64,000 nt of DNA from Phallus indusiatus (GCA_027605045.1 JAQFWX010000001.1:186001-250000); one strand, 5' to 3'; positions 36,588-49,612 are shown, counted from the stretch's first letter. The notes: generated by a model not told the origin, from the sequence alone. Translations and numbers: made by a program.

Positions 36588-38784
36588 TAAAAATTCGTCA
36601 GATCAAGTATGGAATTGAAAAACAGGCGAGAAGTCCAGGTCAACTCTGTTAGTGACGGAATTGAGGAAATGTGATTTTGAGAACCTGCTTTTCTCCGATC
36701 TATACAACTCGCTGTATATTACCGGGTTATATTTCATTAAGGTGAATTGAGGTGCGGTCGATCAGCTTAACGTGATGAGTTCTGTTTATTATGATGATGG
36801 CTACCATGTGGATCTGGGTTTGCTACCCAGCGCCGGCGACTAGGAGTGTTTCATGTCCTACTGCCGAGGTGATCAGTTGACATTGAATTGGTTTCATGAT
36901 TAGTTCATGTACCATGTACGGCTATTAATAAATCAACAAGCATTACACTGCAAGCCGATGGCTGAGTCAGGGGACCTCTTACCCGTGAACTCTGTTTCCT
37001 GTACTCTATACGATGACTTTTGGTTTTGTTTCGGTTTTGTTCAAATTGGCTCCGCATGTGAAGACAATAGCTTACACCTACAACAAGGCAGTCGTGTGTT
37101 ATTGCAAGGTCTGAATCATATGAGATTATATCTCCAATTGACTCGTGTGCATCCCTGGCGAACCTCGAGCGGTTAGATCATGGTGTCTTCAGTTGAAGCT
37201 TTTGGTCTCACTGCTGTTTCTTCACATGTCCACGGCCTGGGCTCAACATTCGCCTGCTTCGACACATGGCCTTGTTCCTTCTAACGTCGTGCCGTGAAAC
37301 AAAAGTTGATCCGAGAATCCCATGCGAGCGAACCGGATAATTGATCCGGGTTGTCAGGAGACTACTGGAACGTAGCCTGACGTAGCTGGATGTAGCTGGA
37401 GGATTTGGGATTTGAAATCCGACCTGCTTCACTGATCAGTGACCTCGGGGTGAGAATGACGTGTAATTCCACTATTTTTGTAGTCACAGGAGATGCTTTA
37501 ATTTTAAATTTTGTCAGGAAACGGTACGTATTATTAGGGAAGAACCCAAGCACCAGAAGTGTAGTACTTCAATCACTAACGCGGGAGAGGGAACGTCAAC
37601 CAACGGCTTTGTAACAAGTTTTTCACCAACATTTTTCAAAGATATATCGATGAGTTAAACCTCCTGAGTAACAAAATAACGCTGTTCACCGTTGGAGTCC
37701 GCAAAAACCACATGCGCAGCGTGCTTGAGCCGCTCATGTGGCGAGTCGCGACTCCACGGCCCAGGCCTACAACCAAACGGACATTTGCAAAATCGTTGTG
37801 AAGTCTGCCATCCGATTTATATGCCCGCAAGGTACCCGGAACGGCGGATCCATGTTAGACGGCCTCGTCGAGATGAGCTGCGAGGACCTTGTTGCATTAT
37901 GGTCACAATGACGAGCGATAAAGCGCGAGCTGAAGCACGGTGAAGATCGATGAGGATGCCAGCTCAAAAGAAGGCAGAGGTTTGATATGTTTTGGAAATA
38001 TCTTTAAGCCCAGGGACCGAAATTTTCTCAAGGGAGAAAAAGAAAGGTGAACATCAAAACACGGTCGTTTCAGCACTGGACGTCAACCATGTCCGAATCG
38101 GAGTTTGAATTCAGATTCACGCGGTTTTCTTCCGTTCTATGGCCCATGCATGACGAGTAAGAGGGTGTAAGCACGATGAATGAAGTAAGTGCATTACCCG
38201 CATCCATTACTACTGCTAACGATTTGAACGAGATGAAGTCCGGAAGGTCAATAGTGATTGACGCGCAAAAGAGGCTTGCGTCTGTGATATCGATCATATT
38301 GAAGCATCATTCTTCTCTATGCACGCTGGTACTTTCAATACTACATCTAAACATTTTGCGTGATAATCATCTTTTGGTCCCTTGGCCGCCCCTCCTCAAT
38401 TTGTTAGAACCCTCTCAGCCTCGAGCTTCCTGCTCCAGAACACCCTTCCGTGCTCGACTTCTCATAGAATTACCATATAATGATCTGCCAATCTGAAAAG
38501 GTCTTACTCTGCTTTGTATAATTTCTGAAACCTAAATCGGATGGTCCACATTGGTGGGTTTGGTGGGTTTGAGGCCTTGTCGGTCGCATCTTGGTTCGTC
38601 AACATTCTCTTCTTGCACCCAGGATGAGAACATGTGCGCAAGAGAGGCCCTGCACCTCTTTTGTTGTATGCAAGCCATCGTAATTGAGCTGTGAGTATCT
38701 GTAGATACAAGTTTTTTTCTGAAATTTATGAAATTCTTATCTATGTCAAAATCTTAGGGGAATAAACTTTGAATATTATAAAGA
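36588..38784. other. Array spacer between copies 3 and 4
   Basis: No gene supported. The first part (36750-37370) is the counterpart of the spacer downstream of 33330. The rest (37400-38700) carries short unassignable frames on both strands, for example 37405-37614 + and 38504-38710 -. Confidence 0.45.
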
Positions 38785-40233
38785 TCAAACGTAAATTGAA
38801 ATGTCCGACACTGGTTTATAAGCTGCAGAACGAATGTTAAGGACTAAACGACAGGTCTGTAGGATCACCTCTGTTTCAGCAACTTGGCACAACTGGTACT
38901 CGTACACTTACGCAGATGCTGCTAACCATAGTGAGTAATCTAATTCAAATGAGTGTCAAGTTTTTTTCTCCAGGGTTTGGATAAATAGAGACGTACAGCA
39001 GAAATGGGATGGCCATAGCCTTCGCCCTGAAAACAGAAACGAGATTTAAAGCTGAAGCGACTACAAGCCCACGTAAGCATTGACAGTGTTTACGCCAATG
39101 ATCAGAAAATACATACCGACAATGAAGAAGTATGCCCAAAGACCATCTCTTAAAAACACCGCGTATAGTGGTGCCTGCCTTGATCCTCGAAACAATATAC
39201 CATAACAAATAACACGTTTGTATACGGGGACGAGAATAAAGCATAGAAAAAGGACACTTTGATAGCACAGCGTGCCAACCCTGTATGTAGAGGAAATCAA
39301 AACAATCGACCAATTTGCGTAATTGCGTATATAGCTACGCACCATACAACCGCCATTTTCGGAGGATAGGTCACTGGAGTACATACTGAGATAATGAAAA
39401 AGTTGGGTCTAAACACCGGGTTAGGAGCAGTTATATCTTGTTGCAGGAGGACCGCTGTCAATAAAACAACAGTCGTTTCCCAGCCGAAAAATGTCGAGAT
39501 CAGAAAAACAAGTAAACATTTATTTTGTTTTGCCGCACAGAATGCATAAACTAAAGATACACGTAAACACTTGATTCGATACTGAAGACCATAGAAAATA
39601 CCTCGGTAGGCGAGGAACATGTTCGTCGCTGCTCCCACAATGAGACCCACGATACACCCACACCATTTGAATACTAAACAAGTGTAATCCGAGGGGAATG
39701 AGAATGAGATAATTCCAAACCTAAAAAATTTAGTATCAGCTATTTCATGATATTTCATAGGATCTTACAGATAATATGAGAGCGGAAGGTAACGGACAAT
39801 CAGAAAAATGACCTTGACATTAGACCACTGAGAGCTTTATTTCGGAAAATGTTAGAGGAAGGCGGCAGGAGAAGTAGTAAGCAATTAGTTCCTGACATTA
39901 CTTATATATGCGTAACATACTTCCAAATATATTCTTTCTACTATCCAGAAAGAATTAAGATGAGTTAGCATTGGCCAAAAGACGGAAACACTGAATCCGG
40001 GCTAACTTCATCGTCCAACGTGATTAAAATATCATATAACATCACCGTTATGATAATGACTTGAGTTGCGAGTTATATATGTTGAATTAGGTAAAAAAAT
40101 CAAAAGCAAACTAACCATCCATAATGGTCGCACTATAGACTTCTGGTGCGCTCTCGATCCAGGGTATTAAAGATACTTCTGGAAGAGGTGTGGAAAATAC
40201 CAAATTTTCAGTTCTTGCGCTTGTGACCAGCAT
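38785..40233 (-). CDS. 7TM array copy 4: seven-transmembrane protein, DUF6533-type, divergent
   Basis: More diverged member of the array, still with workable splice sites throughout. It starts at 40233 with an N-terminal region unlike copies 1-3, then TVMLYDILITLDDE, a 17-nt exon KEYIWK, and SQWSNVKVIFLIVRYLP. The TM core has GAATNMFLAYR, YAFCAAKQNK, VGTLCYQSVLFLC, LRDGLWAYFFIV and SVFRAKAM. The tail is TCRLVLNIRS, ending at 38785. The exon before YAF uses an acceptor further downstream than in copies 2 and 3, so the DYGISL stretch is absent and the join reads YRVYAF. The start is uncertain. No internal stop was met in the traced exons. Confidence 0.72.
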
Positions 40234-41718
40234 GTGGTTTCGGTTGGATATTTGGGAGGCGTTTCAAAAAGGAGCATCCAGATGACTTCAAAAGTCCTCT
40301 GCACATTTATAAATTATCGTCGTTGACTCAGGAGCCCCACTGCTAGGTGGTGGTGATCATGATGCGCATACGCAAGCCTGAGAACCTACTACTGTGCGAA
40401 ACCCGGCATATGTACATTTAATTGCCACGGCCTTGTTTTGATTCTTCTAAAACACGTAAACCTTGCTATTAGAATTGAAATAGTGGCTATTCAAAAAGTT
40501 CTAATATCAACACGCGCTTCAAAGCTATGCGCAGTATGATGCCTATGTCCAGTACCGGTTAGAATGGCCATTCTTACCCGCGAGTCTGTTCAATGTGGAG
40601 CGGGAGTAATACGCTTAGGCTTGAGGCCTAGGTTTCCAACACAATCCACTATTCAACAATCAATTTTTCATCAGTGGAAATCAGGTTGTGTGTCGGCCGC
40701 GGGAGCTATATTACTAGTAGCACTGTATTCACTGGTATTAGCGAAGAGTCACTGTATATCCCCATTTCACTTAGCTAATACAAGAGGCACCTCGTTCATT
40801 GATATGTCATGTAAGGTGATGTTTCTTCCTTCGAATGATTAGTACCTTTTTTGTCAATACAAACCACGTTTGTGAATTGCCAGCCTGTCCATTTGGATAT
40901 CTGAATCATCAGTTCTTCTTTTCAATAGAATTATTGAATTACATGCCACTTCAAAAGCATCCGAGCCCGAGTCGCACTAGAATCAAAAGTGACATGTGTA
41001 TGCCATCATTGGAGATTGAAATACCTTTTTAACTAAGTTCTGGGGCCTATTTCTATTGCCTATTGTCTGTAAGCTGTCTAATTGTTTAATTGCCCCACCA
41101 AAAAAGTGTGCCGGGTATAGCCGTGTACATAGTGATCGCCGTAACTTTACAAAGTATGAGCGTAACCAATGATAGTACCCGAATACATTGGTGTCCATGT
41201 AGTCACCAAGATCAATCAAATATTGTGCCGTCTTTTTTTTTCAGTATAGAAATTGTGTCAAAAAAGTACTAAAACATGGGTAATGAAATACTATGAGTTG
41301 GATTCTGGTGTGCTGGTAAATTTTGGAACTGCCTAACTAATACTTGGGAGCATTAGTGCCACAGCCTTATTATCAGTCTCCCAGGCGTCGGAAAGTGGTT
41401 ATAGGAGCAATTATCGCTACGAAGCTGCTTTTAAATAGGTCCTTTACTCACGGATTGATGACGCGCGTTAAGAACGCAAATTTTAGTATAATCCACGCGG
41501 TACTCATAGTCATTCGCACACGTTGTGTCACGAAAATTCACATTGGCAATGAATTACGCCTATTAGATATCTGCCCCTTCACGGAACACTGCCAGCCTGA
41601 GACTCGGATATATCAGCACGGGCTTTTATCATTCATGTCACGCATTTACCATTTGATGATAAGCCAGATCATTCGTATTCCATTTGTGATACATCTTCAG
41701 CGAAAACTGAACACTTTT
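40234..41718. other. Array spacer between copies 4 and 5
   Basis: No gene supported. Frames at 40564-40842 (+), 40983-41219 (-) and 41344-41730 (+) have no recognisable domain; the last overlaps the end of copy 5. No structured repeat was noticed. Confidence 0.4.
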
Positions 41719-43131
41719 TTAAGGCAGTGAAGCGTCCGTCAGCTCCAGTTCCAGCTGTAATGAGACATCGGAGACAGCCTGATGAGCAGTGGAGCGTAGA
41801 TCGAGGATGAAACGACAGCACTGTAAGTTTAGATTGTCAAAGGTTAAGACACAACTTGAAGGCTAAGCAGTTGCGTACACATATGTTTGTAATGGTGATC
41901 AGCCAGCTGATTCAGATAGTAGTAAATTTAATAAAAGCATAACATCAACGAACGTACATTATGAACGAGTCGCCAAAATTTTGCGCCTTGTACACAGATA
42001 TCACACAAAGCACCAGGCCCACTGGAAAATTGCAATCGTAATGCGAGCGCATACATGGTAATAGTCCTTGACTTACCCGCGATAAGCAAATAAGCCCAGA
42101 CACCGTCTCTTACAAAAACTGCATATAAAGGAGAGCTCTGCAAGCCCAGCTTCCACGCTTCATATTGTGTGTGACTAATTTTCAGGAATAGACACGTGAA
42201 CAAGATGCTCTGAAAGCTGAGCATGCTGATCCTGAGATTTAATGAAGATCATTGATGATGGACGCCTATATTAGACGATCGCCCTACCATATGATCGCTA
42301 TTGCTCGAGGATAGACTATTGGGATGCAGCTGCCAATCACGGTGAGAAGTTGAGGCACCGGATCGACAACATTTACGTAAAGCGGTAGGAATATTGCACC
42401 GAGAGTGATGGTTGTCGCTTCCCATGCAATATAATAGACGATGAAAAAGATGCGCAAATATTTACCCCCACCACAAAATGCGTAAACTGATAACCAATAC
42501 CAGAATCAATATGACAAAACAGGATGTGACGAACGCAAAATATACAAGCCTCGATATACCAAAAATATATCCGCCGTTGCCTCTACAAGCAACCCTCCCA
42601 CCCCTGAAAACCATGTCGAGATCAGACAAATTAATGCAGAAGGAGAACCTGCTGCGATCGCTGAGAAGCTGCGAAGTTCAAGAAACCGAAAAGACGTTAG
42701 AATTGGACCAAACTGAGATTTAGGTGCATCTTAACATTTGGATTGAGAGCGATAGATAGCGGACTAGCAGAAAAACGCATTTAATCGGAGACCATTTTGA
42801 ACTAACAATATGCGCTGAGTGTAAATTTGACAAGTTTCAAGTATATCTTACTTCCAGATGTATATTATCTGAGTAAAGGCGTAATGTCAACACAAAACCC
42901 GACTTTCCGATTGAATGAGAGCTGCTGCACTAACCTCTTCATCCAATGTTATCAGTGTGTCGTATACAAGCATAGTCAAAGAAGCATCTTAATAGCGAAG
43001 CGTGAATGATAAATATACAAAACGCTTGATGACTGACAGAATACAAGTGAAGCGGCGAATTCTCCCGACGCATGTTCAGACAAAGCTAAAATTGAGCTGG
43101 AAAGAGTCGTGGAGCTTTCATTTTTTGCCAT
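41719..43131 (-). CDS. 7TM array copy 5: seven-transmembrane protein, probably functional with a GC donor
   Basis: Starts at 43131 (MAKNESSTTLSSSI), then LTMLVYDTLITLDEE, short exon IIYIWN, and SKWSPIKCVFLLVRYLS. The core reads VEATADIFLVYR, YAFCGGGKYLRIFF, DPVPQLLTVIGSC, ISMLSFQSILF, FVRDGVWAYLLIA, and the tail CCRFILDLRS, ending at 41719. One intron, after VYR (near 42555), would need a GC donor (GAG|GCTTGT) where the other copies have GT. Its acceptor is normal. GC-AG introns exist at low frequency in fungi, so the gene may still work, or it may be an early stage of decay. The exon carrying SAIAAGSPSALIC is less certain. Confidence 0.65.
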
Positions 43132-44747
43132 TCAACAGTTGTGAATTAACGGAGTAACTATAAAATAAGAGAAAGGTAACGAGAGAGAGAGAAGGATAGC
43201 GGCATATGAGAACTTACCCATGTTATTTATGTCGTACACGAGTGACATGTTGACAGGTGAGCTACCGGCTCAAGTGAAAATATACGTCAGTGTTGATGTA
43301 AATTCTTGGATCGCCAGACCATCAGCTTCTCGCGTTCATCATTATTGGTCAGCTCCGCTTCTGATATGTTTTCAAATCTAGTTATATTTCGAGAGCGACC
43401 GCAGGATGGCTCTCAGTGAATAGACAAAACCGTTTACCGGTACCATTTATTCCACCGGTATGACACCAATTGCCATATTGAGCCGGAAGAAGGTTTTCGC
43501 AGCTTCTTTTCCGCTCATGTCAAGTGGAAATCTCGTCAAAAGTCTGTGCAGATGAGCTTAGCCTATTTACCATCTACGTTGTCCTCAAGCTGACCCGGTC
43601 TCGTAGAATAGCTGAGCAATTGCTATGCATTTCGTCGATGAAACAGACGCAAGCCTGCTGAAAACAATCGAGCATCATCTCTGTCGGAGTCACTGATAAA
43701 ACCGAATCGCTTTCATTTTGCAAGAAATTTTCGTGTTATCAGACCGTTGCATGGATGTGTTTGGATGATACCGTCTGTTTGGCATATTAATATGATTATA
43801 TGAAAAAAGGAAAAATCACCCATCAAACGAGGACTTCATGAAGATATACATGTGACTGTCCGTCCCTTAAGTAGTTTGATTTGGTAGCCAAGCTAACGGC
43901 CAGGAGCCAACCGACCGCCATCGCCCGAAATTTGCCTAGGGTTCAGAGTGTTGATATGTGTTGTGAATGTACATACAAATCAGATGGAAGCCTATGAGCG
44001 TGTTCTTAACGGCCCCCCGTCGTAGGAATCAACATAGTGAACGCTATCTTCCGTTATTCACATGAGATGTTGGAGCTGATGTTTGGCGAACGCGATAATA
44101 GGAATCAAAAATCTTTCTGTAGCTTTCTGTACCCTTCATCTTCTTCAGGATGTAACTTTCGTGCATGCGATTCACAACTTTTCAATTGGCAGGACTGATT
44201 TCGTGTCCTTGAGAAAGTAGGATATAAGTAGATGTAAGTGATGGTGACTTGAGAACAATATGTATAGAATTTCACATACGTGATCCGATTAGGGCGCTGA
44301 ACGTTGAACGTTTAACACCTACGGACTTTCGATTTCAACGTTCACGTTCAACGGCCGCCACGAAGTGTATCCACTTGGAACAAGTTTCTTATAACTCTCG
44401 AGGTATTTCAACGAAGAAAAGATACATAGACGCCAAGGATCCAATTCAACCAAAATTTGATTCTCACTCCGACTAAACTCAAGCGCTAGTTCATAGGCTC
44501 GTCCAGTATGCGTATTAGTACTAGTCCAACCAAACACAAGGTTAGTTAAATTCTGTTTGTGGATTGCCAAATTCATGGACTAATGATTTGGTTGGAATGA
44601 GTGGTGGGACACTTTGATGGTATCTAATTACAATCGAAATATTATATGTTATCGCTTTGATTCACGTTGTTCTTTTTCCAAGCATCAACAATGAACATCT
44701 ATCTGCTTCATATTTAGATTTGAACTGCTTACGTGGTACGCGACGTC
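43132..44747. other. Array spacer between copies 5 and 6
   Basis: No gene supported. The most visible signal is a pair of AACGTT-type heptad repeats at 44298-44316 and 44334-44352. Short frames such as 44249-44476 (+) and 44319-44576 (-) run across these repeats and look accidental. Confidence 0.45.
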
Positions 44748-46205
44748 TTAAGCCATAGATGTCAATTTCGGGCCGCTCTGGTCAGTTTGCTTTGAACACG
44801 AAATGTGGATATCGGAAACTTGAATGGCCCGGTGAACAGTGGATCGCAAATTGAGAATGAAGCGACAGCACTACAAGTGCAATAAAAAACGATTAAGCGA
44901 CATTTACTATATAAGAATAGATAAACATACGCAAATGTTTGTAGTGGTTACGAACCACCTTGTCAAAACAGGTAAGCAACCTGAAAATCAAGAATAGTCT
45001 AACAACGCACATGATGAATGAATTACTGAGAGATCGTGCTCTAAAAACCGACATGACACAAAGCCCCAAGCTCACTGACAATTTCAATTAGTAAGGACAG
45101 ATCAAAACCATTGCTGGGTCCAGGACTCCAGGCTGAGGGACTACGAACCAGCAATAAGAAAGTAAGCCCAGATACCGTCCCTTATAAATACCACATAAAG
45201 AGGAGGATTTTTTAGTTTTAGCTTCCAGGCTTCATATTGGTTGATGATAATTTTGAGAAGTAAGCAAGCAAAAAGTATGCTTTGATATGTGAGCATGCCA
45301 ATCCTTCAAATAAACTCAAGTCAACGAGAAGTTTACTGACGCAACGCGTTTAATGAAGGTGCTTTAGAATACAGATGCGCACCATATAATAGTCAACCCT
45401 TGAGGGCCGATCGACGAGGTACAGGCCAGACCCAATAAATTGTGAAGCCGGGGTATTGGACTGGTGACATTCACATAAAGTGGCAAGGTAATGACACCGA
45501 GAACAATAGTCGTTATTTCCCAGCTAACGGTGAGTAAGATCAAAAAAATAAGCAGAGCCTTGTTTCGATCACAAAATGCATAGACTTAAACATATTTAAG
45601 CACGTTATTAAATGCTACAATGCAAAGGTAATGAAAATCACCTCGATAAGCCAAGAAAAAATCTGCGGCAGCCACTACAACTAGTCCCACAATGCCCACA
45701 AACCATTTGTAGATTGAACAAACTGAATCTGAGGTGAACCTGCTTGCAATATCTGAGAATCTGAAAGGGTAACGATGAGTCTTCTCCCAAAAAAACATCA
45801 TGTTTTAATCCTAACAGGAACATTGAAAGGGATGAGTAGCGAACTATTATAAAAACGCCTTTAATAGGTGACCATTTGGAACTAAATTGAACGCAAGCAT
45901 ATATACAGAGTATTCAGATTCGGAGTGTTCCACTTACTTCCAGATATACTTCACCTAGTAATACGTCAGTAGGTTGAATTCACTTACTCATACCTAAGGT
46001 GACAACTGACCTCCTCATTGAGGGTTAGTAAAGCATCATACATCAGAACAGTCATGGCGGCAACTGCAACGGTGTCAAAGCATGCAGAGTGTTAAACAAA
46101 AGGATTGTGTTTACCATAGATATATATACTTTCGGATTGGCCCAGTGCAATGTTGACTTCCGTTGAATAGGACTCGGGAAGGAAAGAAATGTCTGACGTA
46201 TCCAT
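44748..46205 (-). CDS. 7TM array copy 6: seven-transmembrane protein, DUF6533-type, intact
   Basis: Last member of the array. It starts MDTSDISFLPESYS at 46205, then MTVLMYDALLTLNEE, short exon VKYIWK, and SKWSPIKGVFIIVRY. The core reads SRFTSDSVCSIYKW, VAAADFFLAYR, VYAFCDRNKALLIFLIL and PIPRLHNLLGL. Then come IGMLTYQSILFACLLLK, FIRDGIWAYFLIA, MSVFRARSLSNSFIM, FVTTTNIC, and the tail CCRFILNLRS, ending at 44748. The expected GT-AG sites were found at each join I checked and no internal stop was met. It shares the YAFC and SVFRA variants with copies 4 and 5, which suggests that copies 4-6 form one subgroup and copies 1-3 another. Confidence 0.8.
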
Positions 46206-47306
46206 TGTGAATCAAAAAAGAGATATCTAATAAGACCAGCTTTGTTTGAAAAAGAGTGAAAGTGCGTAAAGAGTGAACACCGAAAAACTTCTGCCCCTCA
46301 GCCTTCAGGTAGATGTTTACATTTAATTCATATAATATTGAAGGGCCTTCGATTTGAATGGCCAGTAGTCTCAGATGCCAGACATGCGCAACAATTGATG
46401 GTATTTAGGACCTGATGAGATCATATTGATAATGAATTGAATGAAGCAGTACTAGTACGTACGAATCAAATTGCGTGCACTGTGCGTCTGCAGTGAAATC
46501 AGAAAGCGCACGTCACATTCAAACTTATCAGTTTTTCGCAACTTATGCACTGTTTCGATGACGGGAGTCATCTGGGTTAAATCCTTGAACTAGGTCTAGA
46601 TTTTCTACGTAACGCTATCTATGTGAAGAGAAGCCGCAGTTCATCGACGCTCAACCATTCATTCGCTGACGAGATCAGATACTCCACGCTATATTGAAAT
46701 TTCAACTCAGGTGGTAATCCTCCCCATTTGGAATTGTTGAGACATCATCCAGAGCCCAATCTTCGTTGACGTGTGGCTGAGTCTTAACATATTGTTGAAC
46801 AATTGAATGAAATCCGTCGCAGAACGGTGATCTGAGAAGATCCAGACGAACCTCATGTTCCTGTTGGACAATCTGTCCATGCCAAGAATCGAGACAGGGG
46901 TTCTTGTGTGTGTGTGTGAATCTGTGAGTCCCTGGTCAGGGGTTCTTATTGTTGATTGCCCAACAACTTCGTATGAAACAACAGTCGTCGTGAGTATGTC
47001 GATCGCGCTATTCCATGGACGTGCACACCCTTCTAATGATTTTGATCTATTTGAATATATTGATACGACACAGGATTGGAATCAAGAAGAAAAATTATCA
47101 AACAAATAGAAGACTGCGTTGTCATGTTGTATGACCATTAGAAAAAAAACTCCACAAGAAAATAATATAAAGAAAGGAGAGCATTACAGGTCATACCGCG
47201 AGTATTACAAGTGAGGTATATAGTTAATATTAAGCTGTGTTGTGGTATTCGAAAATGCACCGGAAAGAACAAAGAAGAAGATAACAAACACGAAAGCGCA
47301 TGAGAG
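46206..47306. other. Intergenic between the 7TM array and LIS1
   Basis: About 1.1 kb. The frame at 46855-47109 (+) has no recognisable domain and sits beside a short TG run (near 46905-46917). I see no gene. Confidence 0.45.
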
Positions 47307-49216
47307 CTATGGAAGCCATATCTTCACCGTCTAATTGGGAAGTGAATGAAAATCAACGGGTTTCCTCAAAACTTCCGACACACCTTATCAGAACTGGCGG
47401 TAGCAACAACATTAACTGGTCTCGGCCCATCATCCTTTGCTTCCTTATCGGCCAATGCGGTTGATGTGGAAGAAACAATTTGTCTACCCCAGGATAACGA
47501 CTCGATAAAGGAATCATGAGCTGATTCTATTTTCTTTGCGCATCGTCCTGTTTTTAGCTCCCATATGCGGATAGATTTATCATCGCAGGCTGTAAGGAGG
47601 TACTTCCCACTTGGATGGAATGTCAGGGAACGAACCCAGTTATCATGGCCAATCTTTGTTTTATTCATCGTTGATTGATTCATAGGATTAAACTTATTTC
47701 GGATACTCACGAAAGTCCATAGACATTGTCCTGATAAAGCATCCCAAAGTTTGATCGTTTTATCTCGAGATCCGGTTAAAATGAACGCCACACCCAAGGC
47801 ATCAATTTTCGCCGTAACGGCATTACCGGGCTGAAAGGGCGTTTAAATGAAATAAGTGGGTGGTTTATATTAGAATATTACCCGTGCAACTAGCTCCCTG
47901 ATAGCTGGAATTGATATTGATGGAGCAAAGACAGCAATCTCTACGACATTTTCGTGTCCTCGTAAATCAACCTTCATGGCGCCTGATTCGGCATCGCTGA
48001 GTTTCGCGGTCTAAGAAAGGTGAACAGATGCATCAGGAAGCAATAGGTACTGGTTTTGACATACATGATCGGTGGAACATGTCAAAATCAGTCGGCCATC
48101 GGGACTGGGGAATGCGCTACGTATCCATTCAGAATGAGTGTTTAGTGTCTTTACACAATGTCTAGTGAGAGGTGAGATTCAAGAGTTCTTTTGGTTGAAG
48201 AGATACCCCGCCCATACCCGGTCGCAATATTCCAAATCCGGACGGTCTGGTCTCGGCTAGCACTGACAATCTTTTCGTCTCCAGGAAGAAATCTAGCGGT
48301 GGAAACAGTATGCTCATGACCTCTCAGTGTTGTGGAATTTTGATAATCGTTCTCCACATTCCATAGTTTGATGAAAAGATCATTTGAACATGACACTGAT
48401 AATTGGTATAAGTGGTGTCGGATTGCGTTCTATACGAGTTCGGTATCTTACCTAATTGCTTCCCCTTGGAATCATACTCGCAATAAGTTACACCTCTCGT
48501 ATGACCCTTGAGTGTTCTTTCTAATTCTCCCGATTCCCAGTCCCATATTTTCAATGTTGAATCTAAACTAGCAGATGCGATAGCGGAATATAAGGGGTGA
48601 AAGGAAACGGCCGTGACGGTGTCTCGGTGTCCGCTCAGCGTGTGTTTTGCCGGGGAACGTGGTAGCCAGTCCAGGTTGGTACGTTTTGTGCCAACGGGAA
48701 GATGCGACAAGTGTGATAGATCTTCCTGAGCTTGTGACAAACGGGCTTCGAGATCCATTATCTGAATCAGCAGTGCGAGAGATACCACCTCGTCTTGTCA
48801 GCCGTTCTTTTCGGGACGATGGTTGCTTACCTTTCGTTGTAATCTAATTAACCCAGTCCATTTCTTCACTAACAGTCCAGCCGTCTTGGAGTTCGAATCT
48901 GGATAAAAATCATTCTGCAAAAACGCGAAAAACGAGACAGAGAACAGATAAGGCCACCTCGTACACCAAGTCAAAGAATACGTACCAGCCCTGGTACCTC
49001 TTCCTTCATCTGTTCGTACGTTTTCGTAAACCCAGCGCTCGATAAATAATCCAATATTGACCGATGGCTTTTCATCCAAAAGGGAGAAAGAAAGGGAAAG
49101 AGAGAGGACAAAATCAGGAAAAAAAGAATTCAGAATAGGTGTGAGAATGACAACGTCGAGGAAAATGTTTTGCCTTACAGATCGTCTTGCTGCCTCTCGG
49201 AAAGTGTACCAGCCAT
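47307..49216 (-). CDS. PAC1: LIS1/PAC1 nuclear distribution protein (NudF)
   Basis: WD40 regulator of cytoplasmic dynein, needed for nuclear migration and spindle positioning. It acts at microtubule plus ends with NudE and dynactin. Ten exons keep phase and give 443 aa, a normal LIS1 length: 49216-49179, 49067-48986, 48914-48831, 48761-48452, 48395-48218, 48161-48065, 48010-47882, 47830-47711, 47653-47384, 47330-47307. The N-terminal LisH motif reads [21 protein letters not shown] short coiled coil follows ([16 protein letters not shown]). Seven WD repeats are visible, with cores such as [35 protein letters not shown] and IRIWELKTG, the last closing with TVKIWLP in a 24-nt terminal exon. GHDNWVRSL is highly characteristic of LIS1. 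I see nothing broken. Confidence 0.95.
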
Positions 49217-49399
49217 TATTTTCGAGATTTTTTCCCTTGAAACGTTGACTCCTCAAGTAAAAAAAGCCCTTCGCGCCTAGCCTGTGCGTTGTGTGGGGCG
49301 GCGGTCGGTTGCTATTGCGTCACGTGACAAAAGTTAATTCGGAGTCTGAAACTCGCCAGCTGCACAAAGCGCCCATCGATCTCCTCTACGAAAACGAAC

Positions 49400-49612
49400 A
49401 TGTCTGCACAAAAGGGCGCATTGCGCATTGACATCACTATCAGCCTAATTTTAGTAAATGAATTTATTCCCTGTAATTCTCTACTTTTTCTCAAGAAATT
49501 CATCATGTCTTGTTCTCCTTTAGCCTGGTTAGGGAATCGGTGCGTTCGCATTGCAACTGGGCTCTTCCTTCTCGTCGAGTTGCTGAATGTGGCTTACATT
49601 CTCCTTAATTGA
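49400..49612 (+). CDS. Possible small hydrophobic protein (70 aa), divergent from LIS1
   Basis: An uninterrupted plus-strand frame starts ATGTCTGCACAAAAGGGC at 49400, 183 nt from the LIS1 start, and ends at 49612. The C-terminal half is hydrophobic (IATGLFLLVELLNVAYILL) and could be one membrane helix. I do not recognise it. An in-frame sequence resembling a splice acceptor (CTTTAG near 49522) leaves open that it is really two exons of another model. Treat it as tentative. Confidence 0.3.
   Translation: MSAQKGALRIDITISLILVNEFIPCNSLLFLKKFIMSCSPLAWLGNRCVRIATGLFLLVELLNVAYILLN

Noticed and set aside
46855..47109. 84-codon frame with a cysteine- and valine-rich start
   Set aside because: It runs over a TG microsatellite, has no recognisable domain, no splice partner and no paralogue seen here.
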